Shown here piece after piece: positions 7,349-16,203 of a DNA stretch of 64,000 bases. Below the pieces are notes generated by a model. It saw nothing but the letters and a program-made list of their open reading frames with translations. It had not been told where the DNA came from and searched no databases. The stretch spans positions 1 to 64,000 of the forward strand of contig CAVYPM010000012.1 of the NCBI GenBank assembly GCA_963770375.1, in the 5' to 3' direction. The stretch's first letter is position 1; each line of letters begins with the position of its first letter. The translations under genes were made by a program, and so were the position numbers. The stretch comes from DASVBE01 sp963770375. Its GTDB lineage: Bacteria; Actinomycetota; Actinomycetes; Streptosporangiales; Streptosporangiaceae.

Positions 7349-8646
7349 TCAGGCGGGGGCTGCTGGTTTCGCCGCGGCTGCGCGGGCCTGTTTGCGGCTG
7401 GCCAGGAGGTATTTGACGGCCTCCATGGTGAGGAAGGCGGTGACGACGGCGATCAGGATGGGCGCGGTCTGCAGCGCCCCGACCTGGGTCAGGAACGCGG
7501 CCATCAGCACCATGGAGAACGGGGCGGGCGCGAGCGCCCCGGGGACGGCGGCGAGCAGGCAGGTGAACGCCAGTCCCAGTGGCACGCCGGGGATGACCTG
7601 GTGAACCAGGACCCCGGCGGTGCCGCCGATGAACAGCGACGGGAAGATGGGGCCCGCCGACAAAGCCGCTGCCCTGGCTGACGGCGAAGGTGAGCATCTT
7701 GACGATCAGCGTGGCGGCGAGCAGGCCCAGGCCCAGGGTCCCCGCGTGTGTGAGTACCGTATTGAGCTGATCGCTGCCGGAGAACATCGTCAGCGGCAGC
7801 GCCACGCCGGCGATCCCGAAGACCACGCCGCCCAGCACCGGTTTCGCGATGGCCGGGGCCTTGAGCCGGCCAAACAGCCGCGCCGCTCCCATCATGAACC
7901 CCACCAGCAGCGTCACCACCAGGGCGGCGAACAGGCCCAGGGGAACCCCGGCGAGCAGCTGCCAGTCCTCGAACTTATAGGCCGGCACCTGGTAGTCATC
8001 CAGGAACACCGCGCCGGCGATGGCGAAGTAGAGGCCGAACGAGACGCTCGATGCCACGATCTCCGCGGCGAGGGCCTTGGTGAGCTTCTGCCCGCCCGGG
8101 CGGGCGACCTCCAGGATCAGCAGCACCACGATCACCGTGCTGGAGAACAGCCCGCCGTAGGCGCCGGCGAAGCCGGCCAGGGTGTTCACCTGGGAGTCCT
8201 CTGTGCCCCGTGCCCTTCGCTGGGCCAGCCAGCTGCCCGCCCCGCCGCCCATGGCGCCCAGCGCCTTTTCCGGGCCGAGGCTGGCGCCACCGATCAGCGA
8301 CACCGTCGAGACGGCCACGATCCCCGGCACCATTTTGCGGGTCGACGTGCCCGGTTTGCAGATCGGCGAACAGGCCAGGAACCTCCTCGGGCAGGCGGGT
8401 CAGACGGCGCAGCAGCCCGACCACGGCACCGGCCGCCGCCGCGACCGCCACCCACCACCAGTGCCCGCCGAACCAGCCTGGATCAGAATCGCTGTACCAC
8501 TTGCCCCCGAACTTGATCACCCCGATGAACACCAGGCCAGCGACCGCACCGAACACCCCCAGGGCCACCGCGTAACCCATCAGGACCCAGAACTCCCGCT
8601 TCTGGGTCACCGGCGGAGCCGCGGCCGGCCCGGATGAGACGCTCAC
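7349..8646 (-). pseudogene. ClC-type chloride channel, broken by two frameshifts
   Basis: Almost a full ClC channel is present but spread over three frames. The N-terminal part runs from a GTG at 8646 to DLQTGHVDP. The middle part starts MVPGIVAVSTVSLIGGASLG and contains the selectivity-type GxEKALG block. The last part starts at GPIFPSLFIGG and ends at 7349. The first junction (about 8337) looks like a one-base deletion, CCGCAAAATGGTG. The second (about 7660) is an extra C in a CCCC run after GGCGGG. Restoring both gives a continuous protein of about 430 residues. It is either a recent pseudogene or sequencing error; the second site, in a C run, is the more suspect. Confidence 0.85.
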
Positions 8647-8981
8647 GACGCGGACCTCAGCGGAGCTGAACTCCCACCCCGCCACCGCCGCCAGCAGCAC
8701 ACTGGACCATCCCGGTCAGCTACCTGGCACTTCGAAGAGCCCCCGCTCGGCATATCGCCTCCACCCCCAGCAGGTTTCCCGGTGAACACACGATCGGGCC
8801 ACCGCCTTCCACCGCGGCAGAGCACAAGGCCAGGCCCAGGACCAGCAGAACGCCCCGAACCGGACGTGGCAGGACCACATCCGGAAGGACGAATATGGAA
8901 GGCAAGATCGCCGAGGGCCCGGCGAGGCCCTGGATCGCCGCCGCCGGCCGCATGGATGGATAGGTGCGGTACGAGCAGCAA
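8647..8981. other. Gap with no recognisable gene
   Basis: 335 bases. One minus-strand frame contains a hydrophobic stretch (SAILPSIFVLPDVVLPRPV and RGVLLVLGLALCSAAVEGG) that could be debris of a membrane protein, but it has no start signal and I recognise no family. Confidence 0.4.
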
Positions 8982-9329
8982 CTAGGGCTCCCCGGCCCGC
9001 AACAGCTGGCGCAGCTCGTCAAAGCTCCCGACCTTGTCAGTCTCAGCGACCACGAACCGGTCACCGTGAACGGCAATCGAGTAGCTGCCGCCAGAAGCAG
9101 CCCAGCCATGGACGGGAGTCCAGGCCGAGGGACTGAAGCCACCCATGGCAACCGCCAGGGCATTGAACACCGATTGAATCGCCTCGCAGAAACTGCCCAT
9201 CACCTCAAGCGCCGGCGGGTACTCAATGAACAGTCCCCTGCTCTTGGTTTCCGCGACACGCCAGTCCGGCCCGAATCTGCCCGCCATGAGCACCCCATCG
9301 CGTGATACCAGCCCATCAAACTCGCTCAT
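8982..9329 (-). CDS. DUF2173 (roadblock/LC7-like) family protein
   Basis: 115-residue protein matching DUF2173. The pattern is an N-terminal DGLVSRDGVLMAGRFGPDW, a helix with MGSFCEAIQSVFNALAVAM, the conserved WTPVHGWAASGGSYSIAV, then a strand GDRFVVAETDK and a final helix. DUF2173 proteins are small stand-alone relatives of roadblock domains, usually encoded near electron-transfer or signalling genes; their role is not established. GGAG lies 9 nt before the ATG at 9329. The neighbours give no functional hint. Confidence 0.75.
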   Translation of the reverse strand: MSEFDGLVSRDGVLMAGRFGPDWRVAETKSRGLFIEYPPALEVMGSFCEAIQSVFNALAVAMGGFSPSAWTPVHGWAASGGSYSIAVHGDRFVVAETDKVGSFDELRQLLRAGEP

Positions 9330-9592
9330 AGACGTGTGCTCCGATCAAATCGTTGCGTGAGCTGAGCACAGGACGCCTCCGGCTTCAGCCCGCAACTCCC
9401 CATCACTCGATGCTGGAGGCACTCGCTGTAAAAGGCATCACCTGTGCCGGGTGACCACAGCTGTATCGCTGGCGCTGTCACCGGCGCAGCGGCCCGGCGA
9501 GCCGCGGGCACAAGCCAGAAGCTGGGAGCGAGATGGGAACGCTGCTCGCCCGGGCCAAGTTCCCTGGACGAAGAAGGCAGGGAAGGCGACGT

Positions 9593-10897
9593 TCAGCTGC
9601 GCCGGTCCACCTCGCTCGCCGGGGTGGGAGCCGCGATGGCGCCGGTCAGGTCGCTGCGGTGGACCCGGATTGTGATCGTGACGACCGGGAACGCGAGCAC
9701 CGCGATGCCCGCCGCGATCAGGAACCCGCGCGAGATCCCGACCGCCAGCGCGTGGTGGAGCATGACGGCAGGCACCGCATCACCGGGCCTGCCTGCGGGC
9801 AGCGCCTGACCGGCGTGACCGGCTGCTACGGCGGCCTGGTGCTTGATGTCGTTCGCCACCGCCGTCCAAGTGACCGTGCCGAGCGCGGCCAGGCCGATTG
9901 CGCCGCCAACCTGCTGGCCGGTGTTGAGCAGGCTGGAGGCGATGCCGGAGTCCTCACCGCGGACACGGGTCAGGGCGACCAGCGACAACGGGACGAACAA
10001 CATGCCCAGGCCGGCCGAGGTGATCAGCATCGGTCCGAGCAGCCCGCCGGGGTAGGTGCTGTGCTCGGTGAGCTGCGAGAACCAGAACATCCCGCAGGCC
10101 GCGATCACGGTACCCGCCAGCATGAACGGGCGAGCGCCGATGCGGCTGATGAGCTGCGAGACCAGCCCCGACATCACCACGGTCATCGCGGCGAACGGCA
10201 GGAACACCAGGCCCGACTTAAGCGCGCTGTATCCCAGCACCTCCTGGAGGAAGATCGTCAGGAAGAAGAAGATTCCGAACAGCGCCGTGGCCAGGCACAG
10301 CATGATCAGGTACGCACCCGACCGGCTGCGGTTTGCCAGGATCCGCAGCGGCAGCAGCGCGTGACGGCTGCGCGCTTCAATCACGCCGAACGCCACCAGC
10401 AGCAACGTCGCGGCCACCAGCGAGGCGACCACCTTCGTGTCACCCCAATGGGAGACACCGGAGGAGTCGGTGGTGGCGTTCGACAGGCCGTAAACGAGCA
10501 GCGCGACCCCGGCGGTGCCGGTGATGGCGCCCGGCAGGTCGAACCGGCCGCGCTGGCGCGAGGACTCGGCGAGCACGTATGGCGCGACTAGCGCCACCAG
10601 GACGCCGATGGGCACGTTCACGAACAGCACCCAGCGCCATGACAGGTAGGTGGTGAGCAGGCCGCCGGCGACCAGGCCGACGGCGGCACCGCCGCCGCTC
10701 ATCGCTGCGTACACGCCCATGGCCCGGTTGCGCGGTGGCCCCTCCGGAAATGTGGTCGTGATCAGGGCGAGCGCCGTTGGCGCGACCATGAGCTGGGCGG
10801 TGGCGATTACCAAGAGCGCCAGGGTAAGGCGCTGGCGGCCACTTTCTGTGGCATCCGGTGCCCGGTTACCCCCGGTTACCGAGTGCGCCGAGGACAA
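9593..10897 (-). CDS. DHA2-type MFS exporter lacking TM1-4 (internally deleted)
   Basis: 434-residue, in-frame protein of the 14-helix drug:H+ antiporter family. TM1 starts normally (RLTLALLVIATAQLMV) but jumps directly to APTALALITTTFPEGPPRNR, which in relatives follows TM4. About 90-100 residues covering TM1's end to TM4, including the GxLxDrxGrr loop, are missing. The rest is complete: the motif-C-like helix with WRWVLFVNVPIG, and later helices to the C-terminus. It starts at a TTG (10897) with TAGGAG 6 nt upstream. Substrate transport is unlikely in this form. The junction is in frame, so a protein may still be made. Confidence 0.8.
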   Translation of the reverse strand: MSSAHSVTGGNRAPDATESGRQRLTLALLVIATAQLMVAPTALALITTTFPEGPPRNRAMGVYAAMSGGGAAVGLVAGGLLTTYLSWRWVLFVNVPIGVLVALVAPYVLAESSRQRGRFDLPGAITGTAGVALLVYGLSNATTDSSGVSHWGDTKVVASLVAATLLLVAFGVIEARSRHALLPLRILANRSRSGAYLIMLCLATALFGIFFFLTIFLQEVLGYSALKSGLVFLPFAAMTVVMSGLVSQLISRIGARPFMLAGTVIAACGMFWFSQLTEHSTYPGGLLGPMLITSAGLGMLFVPLSLVALTRVRGEDSGIASSLLNTGQQVGGAIGLAALGTVTWTAVANDIKHQAAVAAGHAGQALPAGRPGDAVPAVMLHHALAVGISRGFLIAAGIAVLAFPVVTITIRVHRSDLTGAIAAPTPASEVDRRS

Positions 10898-11128
10898 AGT
10901 AAGCTCCTAACCCCTTTTGGTCGCGCGGATCCCGCGCGCGGCCCAAGAACGCCCGCTGGGTATGGACTGGCTGATTGGTTGCGATTTCTCGCGCTCCGCC
11001 GAACCGTTCCGGCGGCAGATTGACTTGTGAACGTCCCGGCGATCCCGGTCCGTGGGCTCTGGCCGGCGGTTAGGCCTCGCGGGTCAGGCCGTGGCCAGCG
11101 AAGCGGCCTCTGCGGTTAGGCCCGTTCG

Positions 11129-12277
11129 TTACCGGTACTGGCGGTAGAAGCCGCGGATGTCGTCGGCGAGGGTGTCTGTTTCCAGGTGCGCGGCGTAATG
11201 GCCGCCCGGTTCCGGGTGCTGGGCCCACTGCACGAGGTTCTTGTGATCACGTTCGGCGAAGCGGCGGACTCCGGAAAAGTCACCGGCGAAGCCGGCGACG
11301 GCGAGCGGGACGGTGGTCGGCTCGGTCTGCCGCGGGGCGTGTGCGTCCTCGTAGTAGAACCGGATCGACGAACCGCCGGTGTTGGTGAGCCAGTACAGTG
11401 CGGCGTTGGCCAGGACGAAGTCGGGGTCGAGCAGCTTGTCGCCCATTGAGTCGGGCGTCATGAGCTGGGTGTTCCAGCCGAGCAGGCCGGCCGGGGAGTC
11501 AGCGAGCGCGTGCGCCAGGGTCTGCGGCTGCTGCGATTGCAGCTGGTTGAACGCGATCTTGCGGTCCATGAACCACTGCAGCTTCTGCAATGCGGCGGCG
11601 TCCTCGGCGGACATGCCCTGGAACTCGGACGGGTCGCCGGAGGGAAACGAGAAGACCTGGGTGACGTGCACCGCGATGACATGGTCCGGGTCCAGGCGGC
11701 CCAGCTCCGGGGAGATCATCGACCCCGCGTCATTGCCCGCCGCGCCATAGCGCTGGTAGCCGAGGCGGCGCATCAGCGTGGCCCACGCGGCGGCGGTGCG
11801 CCGCGTGCTCCACCCCCGGTCCTTCAGCGGGGCGGAGAACCCGAACCCCGGAAGCGACGGGATAACAAGATGGAACGCGATCGAGGGAGCCAGCCCGTGC
11901 GCCCGCGGGTCGGTCAGCGGGCCGATCAGGTCGAGGAACTCGATGACCGAGCCCGGCCAGCCGTGGGTCAGGATCAGCGGGACGGCGTCCGGCTCCGGTG
12001 ACTTGACGTGCAGGAAGTGGATGTCCTGGCCATCGATCTCGGTAACGAACTGCGGGTAGGAGTTGAGCCGCGTCTCGTAAGCGCGCCAGTCGAAGCGGTC
12101 TGTCCAGTACCGGGCCAGGTCCTGGACCCAGGCCAGGCTCACTCCGTAATCTTCGGGGCCCGTGCCGGGGACGTCGGCGGTCCACCGTGTTCGGTTCAGC
12201 CGGTCGTGGAGGTCGTCAAGGTTCTGCTGGGAGATCTCGATGCGGAACGGGCGGATCTTGCTCTCAGCTGTGGTCAT
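11129..12277 (-). CDS. Epoxide hydrolase (EHN N-terminal domain)
   Basis: 382-residue cytosolic alpha/beta hydrolase with the epoxide-hydrolase N-terminal domain (RPFRIEISQQNLDDLHDRL, about residues 8-110). The oxyanion motif HGWPGS, the nucleophile loop AAGNDAGSM with Asp as nucleophile, and the C-terminal GGHYAAHLE His follow. It should hydrolyse epoxides to vicinal diols; the substrate is unknown. The ATG at 12277 has GAGGAT 7 nt upstream and is preferred to an upstream ATG at 12346. The GlxA-type regulator lies directly upstream in the same orientation (96-nt gap) and may control it. Confidence 0.9.
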   Translation of the reverse strand: MTTAESKIRPFRIEISQQNLDDLHDRLNRTRWTADVPGTGPEDYGVSLAWVQDLARYWTDRFDWRAYETRLNSYPQFVTEIDGQDIHFLHVKSPEPDAVPLILTHGWPGSVIEFLDLIGPLTDPRAHGLAPSIAFHLVIPSLPGFGFSAPLKDRGWSTRRTAAAWATLMRRLGYQRYGAAGNDAGSMISPELGRLDPDHVIAVHVTQVFSFPSGDPSEFQGMSAEDAAALQKLQWFMDRKIAFNQLQSQQPQTLAHALADSPAGLLGWNTQLMTPDSMGDKLLDPDFVLANAALYWLTNTGGSSIRFYYEDAHAPRQTEPTTVPLAVAGFAGDFSGVRRFAERDHKNLVQWAQHPEPGGHYAAHLETDTLADDIRGFYRQYR

Positions 12278-12373
12278 GGACTGGATCCTCGCGAGACCGG
12301 CGGCAGCGGCGACAGCCATAAACCGGACAAGCCGCGACAGCTTCAAGCCACGGATAGTCGATTCACAGCAAGA

Positions 12374-13345
12374 TCACGGCACGACAGGATCGTCCACGGC
12401 GAACGTCGCCCGGTACGCGACTGGAACCGTGCCCACGATGCGCCGAAAGTGCGGCCGGAGCGCAGCGGCACTGGAAAACCCGCACTGCCGGGCCACTTCC
12501 TCGACTGGCAGCCGGGTTTCTTCCAGCAGTTGCCGGGCGCGCAGCACGCGCTGATAGGTGAGCCAGGTGGCCGGGGTAGTGCCGGTGACCTCGCGGAACC
12601 GCCGGTCGAAATGACGCCTGCTCATCCGGGCCCGGCGTGCCAGCTGCCCGACCGCGAGCGGCTGGTCAAGCCGGCCGAGCGCCCACGCCAGCGTCTCCCC
12701 GACGGGATCGGCCAGGTCCGGCGCGAGGAGCGGAGTTTCCAGATACTGCGCCTGCCCGCCGGAGCGTTGCGGGGGAACCACCATGTACCGGGCGATCCGG
12801 GCCGCCACGGACGCACCGAAGTGCGCCCGCAGCAGATGCAGGCCCAGATCCATCCCGGCAGCACCGCCGCCGGCGGTGAGCACGTCACCGTCGTCGACGT
12901 ACAGCTGATCTGGGCGGACGTCGATCGCGGGGTACTTGCCCGCGAGCAGCCCGGCCTGCGCCCAGTGCGTGGTGGCCGGGCGGCCATCAAGCAGCCCCGC
13001 CGCAGCGAGAATGAACGCACCCGAGCACATGGCCGCCAGACGTCCGCCCGCTGCGTGAGCCGCGCGCAGCGCTTCCAGCAGCGGCTGCGGCGGAATCTCG
13101 TCCGGATCCCGCCAGTCGGCGATGACAACCAGGTCCGCATCCCGGACCGCGCCCAGGTCATAGGGGAGCGGACAGGCCAGGCCGCCGCCGCTGAGCACCG
13201 CGCCCGGCTCGCCAGCCACCACCCGCAGATCGATGGCGGGCAGCGCACCATAGTGCTTGGCCAGGTCGAACACCCCGAGAGCGAACGACATAACCCCCAG
13301 CGGGGTTCCATCGCAGATCACGATCGCCAGCCGCTTCACTTGCAT
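12374..13345 (-). CDS. GlxA-type AraC family transcriptional regulator
   Basis: 323-residue regulator. The N-terminal DJ-1/PfpI-like domain (1-190) has the elbow LAAMCSGAFILAAAGLL, with Cys in the usual position. The C-terminal AraC helix-turn-helix (about 215-315) has MSRRHFDRRFREVTGTTPA and the second HTH EEVARQCGFSSAAALRPHFR. The start is the ATG at 13345 with GGAGAGG close upstream; the same frame stays open into the monooxygenase remnant beyond it. It lies immediately upstream of the epoxide hydrolase, so local control is plausible. Confidence 0.9.
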   Translation of the reverse strand: MQVKRLAIVICDGTPLGVMSFALGVFDLAKHYGALPAIDLRVVAGEPGAVLSGGGLACPLPYDLGAVRDADLVVIADWRDPDEIPPQPLLEALRAAHAAGGRLAAMCSGAFILAAAGLLDGRPATTHWAQAGLLAGKYPAIDVRPDQLYVDDGDVLTAGGGAAGMDLGLHLLRAHFGASVAARIARYMVVPPQRSGGQAQYLETPLLAPDLADPVGETLAWALGRLDQPLAVGQLARRARMSRRHFDRRFREVTGTTPATWLTYQRVLRARQLLEETRLPVEEVARQCGFSSAAALRPHFRRIVGTVPVAYRATFAVDDPVVP

Positions 13346-13384
13346 TCCCCTCTCCAGATGATCGAAGGGCACTCGCAGACGCGG

Positions 13385-13731
13385 CGACGGGCGCGCAGGC
13401 GCGGCCCAGGTCTCCCTGGTCGGGCACCGCCCCGGCACGCTGCATAGCAGCCCAGCGTGATCGAGCTTGGGCCAGTCCGGCAGGGAGAAGATCGACACGC
13501 ACAAGCCGAGGTCTTCAATGAAGCAGTCATTCTCGCCGAATGCCAGCCGCCGTACGTTGGAGTGCAGCCCGTCGGCGCCGATGACCAGGCTGAGCGCCGG
13601 GGACGGCCCGCGCTCAAACCGGGCCCGCCGCCCGCCGCCGGGCCTTCGTCGCGGCGCACGATCGAGTCGCCGGGCAGATACCCGGTGGTGCCCTGGGTCG
13701 CCTCGTGCAGATTTAGCGATCGCCGCACGGC
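13385..13731 (-). pseudogene. FAD-dependent monooxygenase fragment
   Basis: Two minus-strand frames give the mid-part of an aromatic-ring monooxygenase. One has LHEATQGTTGYLPGDSIVRR. The next has FERGPSPALSLVIGADGLHS followed by NVRRLAFGENDCFIEDLGL. GADGLHSxVR is the GD-type FAD/NADPH-binding signature. The N-terminal GxGxxG Rossmann and the C-terminus are absent, and a frameshift separates the two blocks near 13630. It lies directly upstream of the AraC regulator. Confidence 0.7.
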
Positions 13732-13803
13732 TGGCGAGCCTGGAAAACCCGGAGCACACGGCACCGGAGAGTCTGCTGTCAGTGAGCTGGCATCCCGGGC
13801 GGA

Positions 13804-14076
13804 GTGCTGGCAACGCGGCTGACCGAGCATCTCCTTGACGAGATCGTGTCCCGCGCTGCGCGCGGTGGTGTGCTGACGCCTCTGGCCGATCGACTGCACG
13901 CGGACGCGAGCCGGATGCAGGGCGAGCAGATCCGTCAGCAAGGACAGCAGACTCACCAGGCGGTGCAGCAGCTCATTGCCATACTCCTGGAGGCAATGCA
14001 GCGGATCGGCGGACCGACCCCGCTAAAGGCCGACCTGGATAGCGCAGTTCCCCGGCCAGACCCGGCCTATGGGTGA
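13804..14076 (+). CDS. Hypothetical helical protein, possibly a fragment
   Basis: 90 codons from a GTG. The text (LTEHLLDEIVSRAARGGVLT, PLADRLHADASRMQGEQIRQ, QTHQAVQQLI) is helical and Gln-rich. It faintly recalls the N-terminal helical region that precedes NACHT domains in actinobacterial STAND proteins ('LTPLADQLxHDxxxLQGxRI'). No nucleotide-binding domain follows, so if the similarity is right this is a truncated remnant. It lacks a clear ribosome binding site. Confidence 0.35.
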   Translation: MLATRLTEHLLDEIVSRAARGGVLTPLADRLHADASRMQGEQIRQQGQQTHQAVQQLIAILLEAMQRIGGPTPLKADLDSAVPRPDPAYG

Positions 14077-14242
14077 CAGACTCGCCCTGGTCTCACTGGT
14101 GATCAAGTACCGGGCCAGCTGGGAGGTCTACATGACCGGGGATGGTCTCTGGATTGCTCAGGGCAAGACGCGCTCTAACTGCTGGTGCCGATTTGAGGCT
14201 GACTCTGCCCAGCATCTTGAACAGAAAATCTCGGTCATCTGA
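14069..14242 (+). CDS. Small unrecognised ORF 1 of low-GC cassette
   Basis: 57-residue ORF starting at the ATG at 14069 and rich in aromatic residues (YRASWEVYMTGDGLWIAQG, SNCWCRFEADSAQHLEQ). Its base composition is clearly lower in GC than the flanks (for example the run ACAGAAAATCTCGGTCATCT). The stop TGA overlaps the next ATG as TGATG, an arrangement typical of coupled genes. No family is recognised. Confidence 0.4.
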   Translation: MGDRLALVSLVIKYRASWEVYMTGDGLWIAQGKTRSNCWCRFEADSAQHLEQKISVI

Positions 14243-14427
14243 TGTCCCGGCTCAGCAAGGCCGATGCGGAGCTGAACGCCCGGATACGTGACTGGGCACA
14301 TTCACAAGGACCTCCGTGCGCAGCTCGCGGCCCGATCACTCACGCGATCCATGCGGCGTTCTGGAAGGCTCACTATGTCGGGGATACGGGCAAAACCGAT
14401 ACCAGCTTCACGGGCAGAACGCTTTGA
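14242..14427 (+). CDS. Small unrecognised ORF 2 of low-GC cassette
   Basis: 61 residues from the ATG at 14242, which overlaps the previous stop (TGATG). It starts MSRLSKADAELNARIRDWA, a charged helix of a kind I associate with small genes of actinomycete integrative elements, but no family name can be given. Its stop overlaps the TTG of the next frame (TTTGA). Confidence 0.35.
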   Translation: MSRLSKADAELNARIRDWAHSQGPPCAARGPITHAIHAAFWKAHYVGDTGKTDTSFTGRTL

Positions 14428-14645
14428 GGATTCGTGTATGCCGGGATAAAACGCTGACCAGTGAAACAATCCTCTATGTGAGGGTATGCGGCCGGGATTA
14501 TTACGGCTGGCTTGATGGCTCACCTGCCATCGGTTACCGGATACATTTCTCCGGATCTCTCTTTAAGGACTGGTGGCAGGTAGACCGGCGGGGCTTTTAC
14601 TCGCGGGCTTCGTACCGCAGACTGCCGTCCGAAACCTGGGGCAGC
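14424..14645 (+). pseudogene. Unrecognised ORF 3 of low-GC cassette, truncated
   Basis: From a TTG at 14424 the frame reads RIRVCRDKTLTSETILYVRV, CGRDYYGWLDG, GYRIHFSGSLFKDWWQVDRR and GFYSRASYRRLPSETWG. It is aromatic-rich with low-GC codons, unlike the neighbours. After about 14645 the composition returns to high GC and the text becomes meaningless, so the 3' part seems replaced at a junction next to the FtsX remnant. No family is recognised. Confidence 0.35.
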
Positions 14646-14685
14646 ATGGAGCCGGGTTCGGCCGTGCCGACTGGACCGCTAGACG

Positions 14686-14820
14686 TTGTTGACTTCTCAC
14701 GGCGCGTTCTTCGCCGGCGGCCAGCCCACGGCGGTGCTAGCCGCCATGGCGGCGCGGCCCGACGCGGTCCTGGTCTCTGATGAGACGGTACGCGACTACC
14801 AGCTGCAGCCCGGTGACCTG
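14686..14820 (+). pseudogene. FtsX-like ABC transporter permease fragment
   Basis: Reads HGAFFAGGQPTAVLAAMAAR then PDAVLVSDETVRDYQLQPGD, matching a periplasmic-domain segment of actinobacterial FtsX-like permeases (PDxVLVSxETVxDYQLxPGDxIRLRL). About 45 residues survive and no transmembrane part is present on either side. Confidence 0.6.
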
Positions 14821-14912
14821 CGTCCACCCCATCCGCCACGACCGGGCCAGGCATCCTGGCGCGTTCACGCGCCCGGGGGCCGGGACAATCGCTGACCGGC
14901 CAGGCCAGAGCG

Positions 14913-15878
14913 TCACAAGATCGCGATCGGGTTGACAGGCGACCCGGTCCCGGTCGGCAGCCGCAACGGCGCGATCACGCACAGGAACGACCAGCGCCGG
15001 ATCTGCGCGCACACCTGCCTGAGCTCCGTGAATTGCAAGTAGTCCAGCAGGTGCAGGCCCAGCGCGTTGACGGTCAGTACGTGCACCGGGAAGTCGACGC
15101 CTGCCACTGCGCTCGGGGCGGTGTCGTTGTTGCCATCGCTGCCCAGGGCGGCGATCCGCCGCTCGGCCAGCAGCGGCAGCACAGTGGGGTGCAGCCCGGC
15201 CCGGGCCTCGGCGGCGTCCCATGGGCCCTGCTCGTCGCGCCGCCGCCGGTGACCGGTCCTGACGAACACGATGTCGCCCTGGCCGATCTGGACCTGCTGA
15301 TCCTGCTCGGCGGCGAGCACATCCGCCTCGGTCACGTGGTCACCAGGTTCCAGCCAGGGCACGCCGCGGGAACGCGGCACGTCCAGCAGCACCCCGCGGC
15401 CGACGATGCCGTCGGCGGCGACGCCGATGGACAGCTCGGCCGCCCCGGTCGCGGTGACGGTGTCCGCGGCCACCCCGTTGTACAGCGTGCCGTCGAAGAT
15501 CACGTGGCACAGGGCGTCGACGTGGCTGTCGGCGTTGCCGTGGATGTTCATCGCGATCCGGTCCATGCTGAAGGCCAGCCCCGGACCGGCGTCGGCACCC
15601 AGCGGTCCTGTCATCTGATGCTGGGCCGGATCGGGATTGTCGGCCGCCGGCCGGTGCTCCACCGGGGCGGCCAGTGACACGGTACGGCCCAGCGTGACCT
15701 CGCCCCGGGCGGCGAGGATCTCGGCTTGTGTGATGTAGTTCAGCGCTCCGCGCCGGTCATCCGGTCCCCAGGGCAGCTGGCCGCGCAGCCGCTCATATAG
15801 CGAACGGAACTCGGTCTCGGTCATCTGCCCAGGCCGGAGCGCGGCCGGGTCGACGCCGGAGCGCTCGGGACCGGTCAC
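14913..15878 (-). CDS. Cyclase family protein (kynurenine-formamidase-like metal hydrolase)
   Basis: 321-residue metal-dependent hydrolase of the cyclase/kynurenine formamidase fold. The metal-binding HGNADSHVDALCH (HxxxDSHxDxxxH type) lies in the N-terminal half. Later come DIVFVRTGH and a final PVHVLTVNALGLHLLDYLQF segment with the second-shell His. The substrate is unknown; related proteins open amide or lactone rings. Start candidates are the GTG at 15878 (AAGGAT upstream) or the ATG at 15824, as the frame is open further upstream. The gene stands alone, flanked by remnants. Confidence 0.85.
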   Translation of the reverse strand: MTGPERSGVDPAALRPGQMTETEFRSLYERLRGQLPWGPDDRRGALNYITQAEILAARGEVTLGRTVSLAAPVEHRPAADNPDPAQHQMTGPLGADAGPGLAFSMDRIAMNIHGNADSHVDALCHVIFDGTLYNGVAADTVTATGAAELSIGVAADGIVGRGVLLDVPRSRGVPWLEPGDHVTEADVLAAEQDQQVQIGQGDIVFVRTGHRRRRDEQGPWDAAEARAGLHPTVLPLLAERRIAALGSDGNNDTAPSAVAGVDFPVHVLTVNALGLHLLDYLQFTELRQVCAQIRRWSFLCVIAPLRLPTGTGSPVNPIAIL

Positions 15879-16203
15879 TAGGGCACCATCCTTATCGCGG
15901 GCACCGCTAGGGTGCTCGCTGCAGGGACCCGGCGGGAGCCGGGGTGACGGCCTGGTGCGGTCGCCCGTGAAGGGGCTGCATGACACCGCCGCCCCCGGCC
16001 GGGCGCGCGCCGGGCCAGGACACGCGGCAGGCCACCAGATCAGTAAAGCTCAGCTGGCCACCCTACTTCGAGGTCTCCGGCCGCAGCGGGCCCTGATTGG
16101 TCGTGCACCGCCACCGCCGGGGCGTGAATACGCCTCGACCGCGATCCCGTACTGGGCAGCAGCACTGGGCAGATTCACGCCGCTAGTCAGGAGAGGGTGC
16201 AGA
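15879..16203. other. Non-coding gap
   Basis: 325 bases between the cyclase start and the end of the Gap-family remnant. No coding frame with a start signal, no RNA gene and no convincing riboswitch was recognised. Confidence 0.45.

Noticed and set aside
8643..9163. Hydrophobic minus-strand frame with SAILPSIFVLPDVVLPRP as a membrane protein gene
   Set aside because: No start signal, it overlaps the DUF2173 gene in another frame, and no family is recognised; noted only as possible debris.
12374..13813. Extending the AraC regulator to a 479-residue fusion with a monooxygenase domain
   Set aside because: The upstream part is only a fragment of the monooxygenase in this frame, preceded by another frame, and a ribosome binding site sits before the ATG at 13345.
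15879..15990. Possible riboswitch before the cyclase gene (GC-rich hairpins)
   Set aside because: Checked by eye for TPP and cobalamin conserved boxes; none fit.
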